A stretch of 9,538 bases of DNA from NCBI GenBank assembly GCA_015904055.1, contig JABMDE010000023.1:18272-27809 (forward strand), written 5' to 3'. The number at the start of each line of letters is the position of its first letter. The first letter of the stretch is position 1. The DNA comes from Nitrospira sp. Lineage in GTDB: Bacteria > Nitrospirota > Nitrospiria > Nitrospirales > Nitrospiraceae. The notes beneath the pieces were generated by a model. That model saw only the letters and a program-made list of their open reading frames with translations. It was not told where the DNA came from and searched no databases. A program made the translations under genes and the position numbers. Below are positions 1 to 7,198 of the stretch, piece by piece.

Positions 1-939
1 AGCCATCTTCGTCCGACAGCGGATTTGGTCGGGAAAGCCTATCGCATTGACGATGCCGATGGACGATACATTGAATTTACCAAGCGCTCACTCCCCCGCG
101 ATCTTGATTTTCAAGGGCTGAAGCTTGTCGTCGATTGTGCTAACGGCGCTGCATACAAGGTAGCCCCGATGGTGTTGAGAGAGCTGGGCGCCAAGGTGGA
201 GATTATCGGAAATCATCCGGACGGCATGAATATCAATGCCGGCTGCGGGGCTGTTCACCCAGCGCAGCTTCAAGAAGCCGTGCTCCGTCATCGAGCCGAT
301 ATCGGAATCGCATTGGACGGCGACGCAGATCGGGCGATTTTTGTGTGTGAACAGGGAACGATCATCGATGGCGATCATGTCATGGCCGCCCTGGGACTCG
401 ATCTTCATCAGCAGGGACTGCTGGCGAAGCATACAGTGGTCGGAACCGTGATGAGCAACTTCGGTCTGGAGCTCTCCCTCTCCAAGGCCGGCATCAAGCT
501 GATACGAACGCCGGTTGGTGACCGGTATTTGCTGGAACGGATGCAGGCGGAGGGCCACAATTTCGGCGGTGAACAGTCCGGGCATTTTATTTTTCTTGAT
601 CACAATACGACCGGGGACGGGCTGATTTCAGCGCTGCAAGTGCTCTCGCTCATGAAGCGCACCGCGCAGCCTTTGTCGGAGCTGGCCAAAGCGATGTCGG
701 CGGTTCCTCAGATCTTGCTGAATGTGAAGGTCAAACAGAAGACGGATCTGGAATCGATCCCCAATATTGCACGGGCGATGCGGGAGAGCGAGCAGCGGCT
801 TAACGGCTGCGGACGGGTGGTCGTTCGGTATTCCGGGACAGAGCCATTGCTGAGGATTATGGTAGAAGGCGAGAAGGATTCCGTCATTCACGATGTGGCG
901 GAAGGGCTGGCTCGCGTCATACGCGCACATATCGGATAA
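1..939 (+). CDS. glmM: Phosphoglucosamine mutase, C-terminal part (5' end outside window)
   Basis: GlmM interconverts glucosamine-6-phosphate and glucosamine-1-phosphate in the cytoplasm, on the route to UDP-N-acetylglucosamine for peptidoglycan and lipopolysaccharide. The reading frame is open from base 1 and gives 312 residues; the usual protein is about 445, so roughly 135 N-terminal residues are missing, including the phosphoserine loop of the active site. Visible family marks are the metal-binding loop DGDADR (fragment residues 106-111), the sugar-binding loop GEQSGH (191-196) and the C-terminal phosphate-binding motif RYSGTEP (276-282). The motif order and spacing match the alpha-D-phosphohexomutase family. 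The glucosamine-specific assignment, rather than phosphomannomutase, rests on close resemblance along the whole fragment to recalled GlmM sequences (for example VDCANGA, MSNFGLEL, HNTTGDG). The in-frame TTG at 25 lies inside the protein and is not a real start. comEC begins 15 bases after the stop, so the two could be cotranscribed. Confidence 0.95.
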   Translation, partial: SHLRPTADLVGKAYRIDDADGRYIEFTKRSLPRDLDFQGLKLVVDCANGAAYKVAPMVLRELGAKVEIIGNHPDGMNINAGCGAVHPAQLQEAVLRHRADIGIALDGDADRAIFVCEQGTIIDGDHVMAALGLDLHQQGLLAKHTVVGTVMSNFGLELSLSKAGIKLIRTPVGDRYLLERMQAEGHNFGGEQSGHFIFLDHNTTGDGLISALQVLSLMKRTAQPLSELAKAMSAVPQILLNVKVKQKTDLESIPNIARAMRESEQRLNGCGRVVVRYSGTEPLLRIMVEGEKDSVIHDVAEGLARVIRAHIG

Positions 940-954
940 ACGGTTCTCCTCTGC

Positions 955-3510
955 ATGAGGGGCCTCATGCTGCCGTCCCTCACTGCTGCGTTTTTATTCG
1001 GTCTCTTCTGCGGGTCGCAATTTCCCTTCTTTCCCGTCGCGCTCTCCGGTCTGTTGGCCGGACTTGCGCTTGGGTCGAGTCTACTCGAGCGGGCCGGGAT
1101 CATTGAATCAAACCGGGCGCTGTGGCTGTATGGCGCTCTCCTGTCAGGGGTGCTCTATTGGAGTATCCTGATTCCGCCGATCCATCCTGATCCGTCTCCT
1201 CCTGATCGACGTGACATACGGCACATCGAGATCACCGGCCGTATTGTGGCGCCCGTTCAGCACGGTCCAGATCGCCAAACCATACTGATTGAGTTTCAAG
1301 AAGCTCATTCAGAATCGAGACGGATGCGTCTTGTCTGGAGGCAACCTGACGATATCCTGTATCAAGGAGATCTGGTTTCGTTTCAGGCGAGACCGCATCC
1401 TCCAATCGGATCATTGAATCCTGGAGGGTTCAACTACGCCGTCTATTTGGAGCGTCAGGGAATCAGTCTCACGGCGACGGTTATAGGAGGGCATGCGGTG
1501 CGTATCGTGGAGTCAGGTGAAGAGACCTGGCGATGGATGGTATGGAATCGAATCGATCGCTGGCGGGCCATGATTCGAAATGCGGCAGTCAACACATTGA
1601 GCCAACCATCGCTTGGAATTTTCCTGGGAATCATCATCGGCGAGCGAGGATTCCTTCAGCAGGATCTTCAAGAATGGTTCATGGCGACAGGCACCGTGCA
1701 TCTGCTCTCAATCTCGGGGTCGCATCTTGGCCTAGTGACATTGGTCGTGTTCTGGATCAGCAGGCAGGCGATCCTGAGATTCCCGCCAAGGCTATTGCTG
1801 GAACTGTCTCGAACCATGACTCCTACAAAGATTGCCATCCTTGTGACCTGGCCGGTCGTGGCCCTCTATGCCGTGCTGGCCGGTGCCGAACTGGCGACTA
1901 TCCGTTCCTTGGCGATGATTACGCTGGCGTTGGCTGCGCTATGGTTGGGGCAGGAGCGGAGGGCCTACCATGCCATGGCAGCGGCGGCTCTGATTATTTT
2001 GTTGCATGACCCACGCGCTCTATTTGACATCTCGTTCCAGCTCTCTTTTCTCTCGGTGTTGATGATCATCAACACCGTGCAGTGGCTGGAGGGCTGGAAC
2101 AGGGACCGGGTAATTGCCGAGCGGACCAGAACACAGACGATTGCCCGGTACGGGTGGGACGCCTTTTTAATGAGCGCCGGGGTGACGGTGGCCACGCTTC
2201 CTGTCGTGGCCGTCTATTTTAATCAAGTTCCCTGGATGGGAGTCGTGACAAATCTGCTTGCCGTCCCGTTCACGGGAATTCTGCTGGTTCCGCTGGGGTT
2301 GATCGCAGCCGCTTGGACGGTTGTTGCTGGCACGGGCGATCTGATGATTGGAACGATATTGGAACAGCTCTTAGTATGGATGGTGCAAGGACTTCGCTGG
2401 TGCGCAGACATTCCTGGTGGAGTCTGGCATATCGCAGCCCCGTCGGTTCCTGCCATTGTCGTATTTTACACAGGACTCATCATGGTCAGTATCGGCCGCA
2501 TACCGCGTTATTTTCGCATCTTGGGAGCAGGTATCGCCCTCTTTTTCGTATGCTGGTGGGTGACCTCTCCTCGTATAGGGCCGGATGGGGATCACTGGCG
2601 CGTAACGTTCCTCGACGTGGGGCAGGGGGACAGCGCCGTCATCGAATTGCCCGATGGTCAAACGGTGCTGATCGACGGAGGGGCGCGATATGAGCGTTTC
2701 GATATGGGGCGGGGGGTGGTGGCGCCGTTCCTTTGGAACCGGGGCATTACTCATCTCGATCATGTCATCGGGACACACGATCAGCTGGATCATGTCGGCG
2801 GGCTGATCTGGGTTCTTCGTCATATTCCAGTCGGCCGATATTGGGCGAACGGGGTTCACCGGTCAGAGCAGTTTTCTCTCGATCTGGATGCTGTGTTGAA
2901 CGAGAACCAGATATCGCAACACATCGCGACTCGTGGGCAAGAGCTGTTGCCATCCGGCCCCTGCAAGTTGACCATTCTCAATCCGCCAGAGGGTGCAAAC
3001 GTTGATCGCGCAATCCAGCGGTCGAGCGGGACATTCCTGAACAATCAGTCCATCGTCTCGCGCGTACAATGTGGCGTCCACGCAATTTTGTTTGCGGCAG
3101 ATATCGAGGTCGATGGCCTGCGCCGGCTTGGGGACGAGGGGCGTCGCCCCGTGACCGTTCTAAAGGTTCCCCATCACGGTGCGCGTAGCTCGCTTGATCG
3201 TGAGTGGCTTGGGCAAATCCGTCCCCAATACGCCGTGATTTCGGTCGGCCGGACTAATCCCTATGGGCATCCGGTTCCCGACGTGCTCGACGCCTATGCC
3301 GATGAGGATATTCACGTGTTTCGTACGGACTATGATGGGGCGATCTGGATAACGGGACGGATGTCAACGTCAGAAATGACTGTGGCGCGTATGCGTGATG
3401 TCCTGCTGCATCCGGTTGTTCCCCGGCGGTGCCTCTGGCGCTGTGAACAAGAGAATTGGCGCCGCCTCTGGCTTCAATTTCCTGATCGTCCGGATCTGCC
3501 GTTTATTTAG
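955..3510 (+). CDS. comEC: ComEC/Rec2-type DNA internalisation channel protein
   Basis: ComEC is the inner-membrane channel that takes single-stranded DNA into the cytoplasm during natural transformation. This 851-residue protein has the full three-part layout. The N-terminal part (about 1-200) has hydrophobic segments and a soluble beta-rich stretch of DUF4131 type. The multi-spanning competence domain (about 220-520) carries the signature HLLSISGSHLGL from residue 249. The metallo-beta-lactamase-like domain (about 549-802) contains DVGQGD (554-559), HDQLDH (608-613), the aspartate of ADIE (716), PHHG (739-742) and GHP (771-773). In the first metal motif the third position is Gln610 where Asp or His is common; the other ligands are present. 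A tail of about 49 residues (803-851), rich in Arg and Trp, follows. ATG 955 is used here, but ATG 967, preceded by GAGGGG at 957-962, is an alternative start four residues in. The stop is 72 bases before mtnA. Confidence 0.95.
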   Translation: MRGLMLPSLTAAFLFGLFCGSQFPFFPVALSGLLAGLALGSSLLERAGIIESNRALWLYGALLSGVLYWSILIPPIHPDPSPPDRRDIRHIEITGRIVAPVQHGPDRQTILIEFQEAHSESRRMRLVWRQPDDILYQGDLVSFQARPHPPIGSLNPGGFNYAVYLERQGISLTATVIGGHAVRIVESGEETWRWMVWNRIDRWRAMIRNAAVNTLSQPSLGIFLGIIIGERGFLQQDLQEWFMATGTVHLLSISGSHLGLVTLVVFWISRQAILRFPPRLLLELSRTMTPTKIAILVTWPVVALYAVLAGAELATIRSLAMITLALAALWLGQERRAYHAMAAAALIILLHDPRALFDISFQLSFLSVLMIINTVQWLEGWNRDRVIAERTRTQTIARYGWDAFLMSAGVTVATLPVVAVYFNQVPWMGVVTNLLAVPFTGILLVPLGLIAAAWTVVAGTGDLMIGTILEQLLVWMVQGLRWCADIPGGVWHIAAPSVPAIVVFYTGLIMVSIGRIPRYFRILGAGIALFFVCWWVTSPRIGPDGDHWRVTFLDVGQGDSAVIELPDGQTVLIDGGARYERFDMGRGVVAPFLWNRGITHLDHVIGTHDQLDHVGGLIWVLRHIPVGRYWANGVHRSEQFSLDLDAVLNENQISQHIATRGQELLPSGPCKLTILNPPEGANVDRAIQRSSGTFLNNQSIVSRVQCGVHAILFAADIEVDGLRRLGDEGRRPVTVLKVPHHGARSSLDREWLGQIRPQYAVISVGRTNPYGHPVPDVLDAYADEDIHVFRTDYDGAIWITGRMSTSEMTVARMRDVLLHPVVPRRCLWRCEQENWRRLWLQFPDRPDLPFI

Positions 3511-3582
3511 GTGGGCTGTATATATCGCAGGGTGAAGAAGAAGGGCTTGCACTCCTGTGCTGTTCCGGCTAGAAGATTCCCC

Positions 3583-4614
3583 ATGGTTCCCACGGTTGAA
3601 TGGAAAAATGGCGCAGTCCGGCTCTTGGATCAAAGCCGACTTCCGGGCGCCGTCGAATTTCTCGACTGCCGAGACTATCGGGAGGTTGCCGACGCGATTC
3701 GTGAATTGAAAGTGCGAGGGGCTCCCGCAATTGGCGTGACGGCAGCATTGGGCATCGCCTTAGGCGCACAATCTGTCAGTGAGACAGAGTACCGGGGCTT
3801 CTCCAGAATCGTCCTTACTATCTGCGATCAGCTCGCAGCTACCAGACCGACCGCCGTCAATCTTTTTTGGGCAATCGAACGGATGAAGCAGAAGCTTGAT
3901 TCGTTGCAGAGCCAGCCGGTTCCGTCGATCAAGCATGCCTTAATCGTGGAAGCTCGAGCCATTCTCGATGAGGATATTGGGCTTTGTCGGGCGATGGGGC
4001 AGCACGGAGCGGAGTTGATCAGGGATGGACAGACGGTATTGACTCACTGCAATGCCGGTGCACTTGCAACGGCAGGGTATGGGACAGCCCTTGGTGTTAT
4101 TCGTGCCGCGTGGGAACAGGGAAAGAAAATCAATGTGATAGCGGATGAAACTCGTCCTGTTCTTCAAGGTGCTCGCCTCACAGCCTGGGAACTGATGCAG
4201 GATAAGATTCCGGTCACCCTCATTACTGATAATATGGCCGGGTCGCTCATGCGGCAGGGAAAGATTCATCTGTGTGTCGTCGGTGCCGATCGTATTGCGG
4301 CGAACGGGGATGTGGCAAATAAGATCGGCACCTATTCAGTGGCGGTATTGGCGAAGGCGCACGGCATTCCATTTTACGTGGCCGCACCCTATTCGACCAT
4401 CGACTTGAAGACACCATCGGGGGCGGATATCCCGATTGAGCAACGCAACCCACTCGAAGTGACAATGATCCACGGTAGCCATCCTGTCGCGCCTGATGGA
4501 GTCACAGTCTACAATCCAGCCTTCGACGTGACGCCGGCCGAATTGATCACCGGTATCATCACGGAACAGGGAGTCTTCAAGCCTCAAGACCTCGCACGTC
4601 AGTTTTCTTCCTAG
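3583..4614 (+). CDS. mtnA: S-methyl-5-thioribose-1-phosphate isomerase
   Basis: MtnA converts 5-methylthioribose-1-phosphate to 5-methylthioribulose-1-phosphate in the methionine salvage pathway, which recycles the methylthioadenosine left from polyamine and other SAM-dependent synthesis. The 343-residue product has the usual family length. It shows the phosphate-contacting RGAPAIG (45-51), the catalytic cysteine in THCNAG (Cys156), the catalytic aspartate in [10 protein letters not shown] (Asp236) and the following NKIGTY, which together separate MtnA from the related eIF2B subunits and ribose-1,5-bisphosphate isomerases. ATG 3583 is chosen because homologues begin near this residue ([10 protein letters not shown]); it has a weak AGAAGA upstream at 3571-3576. 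The frame stays open back to GTG 3511, directly after the comEC stop, but the extra 24 residues look unrelated to the family. No other methionine salvage gene is visible in the window. Confidence 0.95.
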   Translation: MVPTVEWKNGAVRLLDQSRLPGAVEFLDCRDYREVADAIRELKVRGAPAIGVTAALGIALGAQSVSETEYRGFSRIVLTICDQLAATRPTAVNLFWAIERMKQKLDSLQSQPVPSIKHALIVEARAILDEDIGLCRAMGQHGAELIRDGQTVLTHCNAGALATAGYGTALGVIRAAWEQGKKINVIADETRPVLQGARLTAWELMQDKIPVTLITDNMAGSLMRQGKIHLCVVGADRIAANGDVANKIGTYSVAVLAKAHGIPFYVAAPYSTIDLKTPSGADIPIEQRNPLEVTMIHGSHPVAPDGVTVYNPAFDVTPAELITGIITEQGVFKPQDLARQFSS

Positions 4615-4626
4615 CTATCTCCTCCC

Positions 4627-4655
4627 TTGCATCTCGAAAACGGCATACCTATAAT
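4627..4655 (+). promoter_or_regulatory. Sigma-70-type promoter for ndk
   Basis: TTGCAT (4627-4632) and a perfect TATAAT (4650-4655) are separated by 17 bases, which is the optimal arrangement for a housekeeping sigma factor. Transcription would start near 4662, giving a leader of about 48 bases before ndk. The site lies in the 95-base gap after mtnA, so ndk and the lipoprotein gene probably form their own transcription unit. The call is by pattern only. Confidence 0.7.
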
Positions 4656-4691
4656 GCATTGAAATTGTTCGTAATGTTCCATCATTATATT

Positions 4692-4696
4692 GGAGG
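4692..4696 (+). promoter_or_regulatory. Ribosome binding site of ndk with long spacing
   Basis: GGAGG at 4692-4696 is a strong Shine-Dalgarno core, but it stands 13 bases from ATG 4710, longer than the usual 5-9. The only nearer start codon, GTG 4701, is followed at once by TAA, so 4710 is the only sensible start. Confidence 0.6.
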
Positions 4697-4709
4697 AAGA
4701 GTGTAAGCG

Positions 4710-5129
4710 ATGAGTGAACGAACGTTGGCGATTATCAAGCCGGATGCCGTAAAAAAGAATGCCGTCGGCGATATCATCAACCGCTATGAACAGGCGGGGT
4801 TGAAGCCGGTAGCAATGAAGTTGATGCAGATGTCCATGCCTGTGGCAGAGGGGTTCTATGCAGTTCATAAGGCGAGGCCGTTCTTCGGCAGCCTCTGTGC
4901 GTTTATGTCTTCCGGACCGGCTGTGGTGTTAGTGCTCCAGGGCGAGAATGCGATTAAGAAAAATCGGGAGCTGATGGGTGCGACGGACCCTGCCAAAGCA
5001 GAGGCCGGTACGATTAGAAAAGCACATGGTGCGAATATCGAGTTCAATGCGGTCCATGGCTCGGATTCTCCTGAAACTGCTGCCTTTGAGATTGGCTACT
5101 TTTTCCCCGGCATGGAGATTTTCGGGTAG
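4710..5129 (+). CDS. ndk: Nucleoside diphosphate kinase
   Basis: Ndk transfers the gamma-phosphate of ATP to other (deoxy)nucleoside diphosphates through a phosphohistidine intermediate, balancing NTP and dNTP pools in the cytoplasm. The 139-residue product is of normal family length and complete. It begins with the nucleotide-binding [11 protein letters not shown] (Lys10), has the GTIRKAHG stretch that contacts phosphate, and carries the active-site histidine in NAVHGSDS (His116), followed by the usual [11 protein letters not shown]. Nothing is missing or odd. A near-consensus promoter lies upstream at 4627-4655, and the lipoprotein gene follows 18 bases after the stop, so the two are likely cotranscribed, with no obvious functional link. 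Confidence 0.97.
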   Translation: MSERTLAIIKPDAVKKNAVGDIINRYEQAGLKPVAMKLMQMSMPVAEGFYAVHKARPFFGSLCAFMSSGPAVVLVLQGENAIKKNRELMGATDPAKAEAGTIRKAHGANIEFNAVHGSDSPETAAFEIGYFFPGMEIFG

Positions 5130-5147
5130 CCACGCATCTTGGGGGCG

Positions 5148-6563
5148 ATGACGTCGTTGCCCTTCACGCGCTGGCATTATCGAGTCGGAGGGAGTGTCGT
5201 CGTACTCTCCCTCTGTCTCCTGTCTGCTTGTACGCTGCCGACCAGCCGGTTTCCCTCGACTCCACCACCGCACCGTGTGCTGCATAATAATCCGGCGTAC
5301 GACGCACAGGTGCGGTTACTTCAGGAAGCGCATCGGGCGTTCGCGCAGGAGCGATACCCGGCGGCCGCGCTGTTTTTTAACCGATTTATCGACGATGCAA
5401 CGGAGTCACCGCGACTGGCTGAGGCTCGCTGGTGGTTAGGACGCGCCTACGAACAGCTTGGAGATTATCGCAGCGCGTTGGCACAGTACCGCCTGCTGGC
5501 GGCAGAGTCGATAGCGCAGCAAGCGGATGGGCCCCTCTATGAAGGCTATGCACTTCGTCGCTTGGATGAACTGCGTCGTCCGCGTATCGATAGGCATTAT
5601 GGTGACACCACACAGGTTGCGCTGCACATGACGGTCGATCAACTGCCTCCGATCACCGGTCTTGTGCCGTGGCTTCGGGAATTGGCGCAAGCGGGTGTGA
5701 CGGTATTGGCGATTGCACCTGCTCACGCGCCCAAGTCCGGCCACCAGGAATTCACGGTTGAGACAATGCAGTCTGTGGCCGCTGAAGCCCACCGCCTCGG
5801 TCTTCTCGTTTGGGTAGTGTTGGAGATTCATGATGGGCATGGCTTGGATATCAGGCCGGAATGGATGGTCGCAACCGGATATACCGCCCGGCCGGAAGGT
5901 GCATCACGATCGAAAGTGGATATCCTACATCCTGGCTATCAGTCGTATCTTGAAGATGTCATTGGTAGGCTGGTTCGTGCGGGATGTGATGGGGTATTGC
6001 TTGCCGCGCGATCGTCGCCAGGATTTGCAACAGGGTTCACAGATGATTCCCGTCGATTGTTTGCTGCGTCGTTCAGACTCAGTGGTACTCTGGAGGACAT
6101 CGTCGGGGGGACTGTCTCGTCCGATATCAAAGAGGAAGGGCGGTCGGCAAACTATTGGCGGTGGATCGGCTGGAAGGCGAGGAATTATGCGCAATGGACT
6201 GTACGTCTTCGCAAAGTGTTGCGGGAACGGAATCCAGCTGCCACGCTCATGATTGAAGTTCATCGGTCGTCGCTGATAACCCCGCTTCATGGGCTTGAAC
6301 AGTTTGGGGAAGATGTGGCTGAGCTGACGCCCGATACCGGCGGGTCGTTGGTTGTGCGTGACGAGGGGGTCGTAGGTGACGCTGCTCTTGAGAAAATCGG
6401 TCGACAGTTAGGAGGGGCGGATCGGGTGTGGATCGGACTTCCTGTGAGAGTGGCAACCATTCCTGTTGTGGTGGAGGAGTTGAACCGGTCGATTGCGAAT
6501 CTCGCTGAACGTCGTCGCTGGAACATGGTGATTCGTGTCGAATCAATGCAGGCAGTTCCTTGA
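5148..6563 (+). CDS. Putative lipoprotein with TPR-like segment and possible GHL10/PgaB-like barrel
   Basis: The product of 471 residues starts with a basic n-region, a hydrophobic stretch (about 13-27) and the lipobox LLSAC, so Cys28 should be lipidated and the protein anchored in the outer or inner membrane facing the periplasm. After a Pro-rich linker, residues 53-120 form helical pairs like tetratricopeptide or YbgF-type repeats (AFAQERYPAAALFF, LGRAYEQLGDYRSALAQY). Residues about 155-471 alternate predicted strands and helices (LAQAGVTVLAI, AHRLGLLVWVVLEIH, LVRAGCDGVLL) in a way that recalls the TIM-barrel glycosidase-like family GHL10 and the C-terminal domain of PgaB. This is a remote resemblance by eye. 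The acidic pair that follows DGILF in PgaB is absent here (DGVLLAARSS, from Asp281), so glycosidase activity is doubtful. ATG 5148 is chosen, with GGGGG only two bases upstream; TTG 5139 is an alternative. I do not know its function. Confidence 0.8.
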   Translation: MTSLPFTRWHYRVGGSVVVLSLCLLSACTLPTSRFPSTPPPHRVLHNNPAYDAQVRLLQEAHRAFAQERYPAAALFFNRFIDDATESPRLAEARWWLGRAYEQLGDYRSALAQYRLLAAESIAQQADGPLYEGYALRRLDELRRPRIDRHYGDTTQVALHMTVDQLPPITGLVPWLRELAQAGVTVLAIAPAHAPKSGHQEFTVETMQSVAAEAHRLGLLVWVVLEIHDGHGLDIRPEWMVATGYTARPEGASRSKVDILHPGYQSYLEDVIGRLVRAGCDGVLLAARSSPGFATGFTDDSRRLFAASFRLSGTLEDIVGGTVSSDIKEEGRSANYWRWIGWKARNYAQWTVRLRKVLRERNPAATLMIEVHRSSLITPLHGLEQFGEDVAELTPDTGGSLVVRDEGVVGDAALEKIGRQLGGADRVWIGLPVRVATIPVVVEELNRSIANLAERRRWNMVIRVESMQAVP

Positions 6564-6589
6564 CAAAACCCCGCGAGGCCCTCTACGAT
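6560..6589 (+). promoter_or_regulatory. Sigma-70-type promoter for gcvH
   Basis: A perfect TTGACA (6560-6565) and TACGAT (6584-6589) are separated by 18 bases. The -35 box overlaps the TGA stop (6561-6563) of the lipoprotein gene. Transcription would begin near 6595-6597, leaving a leader of about 100 bases before the gcvH start. The call is by pattern only. Confidence 0.65.
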
Positions 6590-6593
6590 CCCG

Positions 6594-6649
6594 GAACGTT
6601 TGAAGCGGCAGGTTCAGATTGAAACGTTCATGAGCGCGCCTGGCTCATG
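6594..6649 (+). promoter_or_regulatory. gcvH leader with two adjacent inverted repeats
   Basis: GAACGTTT (6594-6601) is repeated inverted as AAACGTTC (6622-6629) around 20 bases that hold a further short GAA/TTC pairing. Immediately after, CATGAGC (6629-6635) and GCTCATG (6643-6649) form a perfect 7-bp stem with a 7-base loop. If the promoter at 6560-6589 is used, the first stem would lie at the very 5' end of the transcript. No U-tract follows, so this is not a normal intrinsic terminator, and I do not recognise the glycine riboswitch core. It could be an RNA leader structure or operator DNA. Confidence 0.5.
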
Positions 6650-6694
6650 TCTGGCCGCCAGATCGGTCGGATTATTTTATTAAGGGGCAGACGT

Positions 6695-7084
6695 ATGATT
6701 CCATCGGATTTGCGGTATCACAAGGAACATGAATGGGTTCGGCTCAGTGGCAATCAGGCGACGGTGGGAATTAGCCACTTTGCGCAAGATGCCTTAGGCG
6801 ATATTGTGTTTCTGGATCTTCCCAAGGTCGGGACTTCGGTCAAGGTCGGGCAGCAGATCGGCGAAGTGGAATCGACCAAGACGACGTCTACAATCTACAC
6901 GCCGGTCAGTGGAACCGTTGCCAAGATTAATGCTGATCTCAAAGACCATCCTGAAATCGTGAATTCGGACCCGTACGGAAAGGGATGGATTGCTGTCATC
7001 GATCTTGCTGTTCCCTCAGAAGTCGAGCAACTCATGACGGCGGCTCAGTACGACACGTTCCTTGCCAGCCAGAAGAAAGGGTAA
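6695..7084 (+). CDS. gcvH: Glycine cleavage system H protein
   Basis: GcvH is the lipoyl carrier that shuttles the aminomethyl group from the P protein to the T protein and is then reoxidised by the L protein. The 129-residue product is of standard length. It has the typical opening (DLRYHKEHEWV), the mid-part VGISHFAQDALGDIVFLDLP, and the lipoylation site in ESTKTTSTIYTPVSG, with Lys62 as the attachment point. ATG 6695 is supported by AAGGGG at 6682-6687, seven bases upstream; the open frame reaches back to ATG 6647, but that lies within a leader hairpin and adds residues the family lacks. Neither gcvT nor gcvP is in the window; the next gene is lpd, the likely L protein. GcvH can also serve as a donor of lipoyl or octanoyl groups in some bacteria, which cannot be judged here. 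Confidence 0.95.
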   Translation: MIPSDLRYHKEHEWVRLSGNQATVGISHFAQDALGDIVFLDLPKVGTSVKVGQQIGEVESTKTTSTIYTPVSGTVAKINADLKDHPEIVNSDPYGKGWIAVIDLAVPSEVEQLMTAAQYDTFLASQKKG

Positions 7085-7101
7085 GGGCAAGGCCCAAGCG
7101 A

Positions 7102-7182
7102 AGGTTGAGGCTTAGGCTGAGGTTAAGATGGAGCTTCGGAAGTTCCGGTCCTAGCCTTCAACCTCAACCTGAACCTCAGCCT
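7102..7182 (+). repeat. Degenerate hexamer repeats arranged as a long imperfect inverted repeat
   Basis: The left arm (7102-7124) is built from hexamers of the form GGYTRA (GGTTGA, GGCTTA, GGCTGA, GGTTAA). The right arm (7160-7182) is built from the complementary type (AACCTC, AACCTG, AACCTC, AGCCTA). Aligned as a stem of 23 positions, most pair, and part of the remainder are G-U wobbles in RNA. The 35-base centre holds a second dyad, CGGAA/TTCCG, at 7137-7147. It fills most of the 114-base gcvH-lpd gap. No T-run follows, so it is not a classical terminator. Similar GAGGTTGAGG-type intergenic repeats are, as I recall, common in Nitrospira genomes. Confidence 0.7.
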
Positions 7183-7198
7183 ATTCCCTCACCTTGCT

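Noticed and set aside
88..603. A 171-codon open frame on the minus strand within glmM
   Set aside because: It is antisense to the conserved catalytic loops of GlmM and has no recognisable content.
1533..2009. A 158-codon open frame on the plus strand within comEC, in another frame
   Set aside because: It runs through the ComEC competence domain in a second frame, without a ribosome binding site or family resemblance.
2371..2859. A 162-codon open frame on the minus strand within comEC
   Set aside because: It overlaps well-conserved ComEC motifs on the plus strand and has no domain of its own.
3511..3582. A 24-residue N-terminal extension of MtnA from GTG 3511
   Set aside because: No ribosome binding site precedes it, it begins directly after the comEC stop, and the residues do not resemble the family; ATG 3583 gives the normal length.
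6594..6694. Glycine riboswitch ahead of gcvH
   Set aside because: The gene makes this attractive, but the leader is only about 100 bases and I do not see the conserved glycine riboswitch core; only simple inverted repeats are visible.
7085..7095. GGGC-AAG-GCCC mini hairpin just after gcvH as a terminator
   Set aside because: Only four base pairs and no T-run follow; too weak to call an intrinsic terminator.
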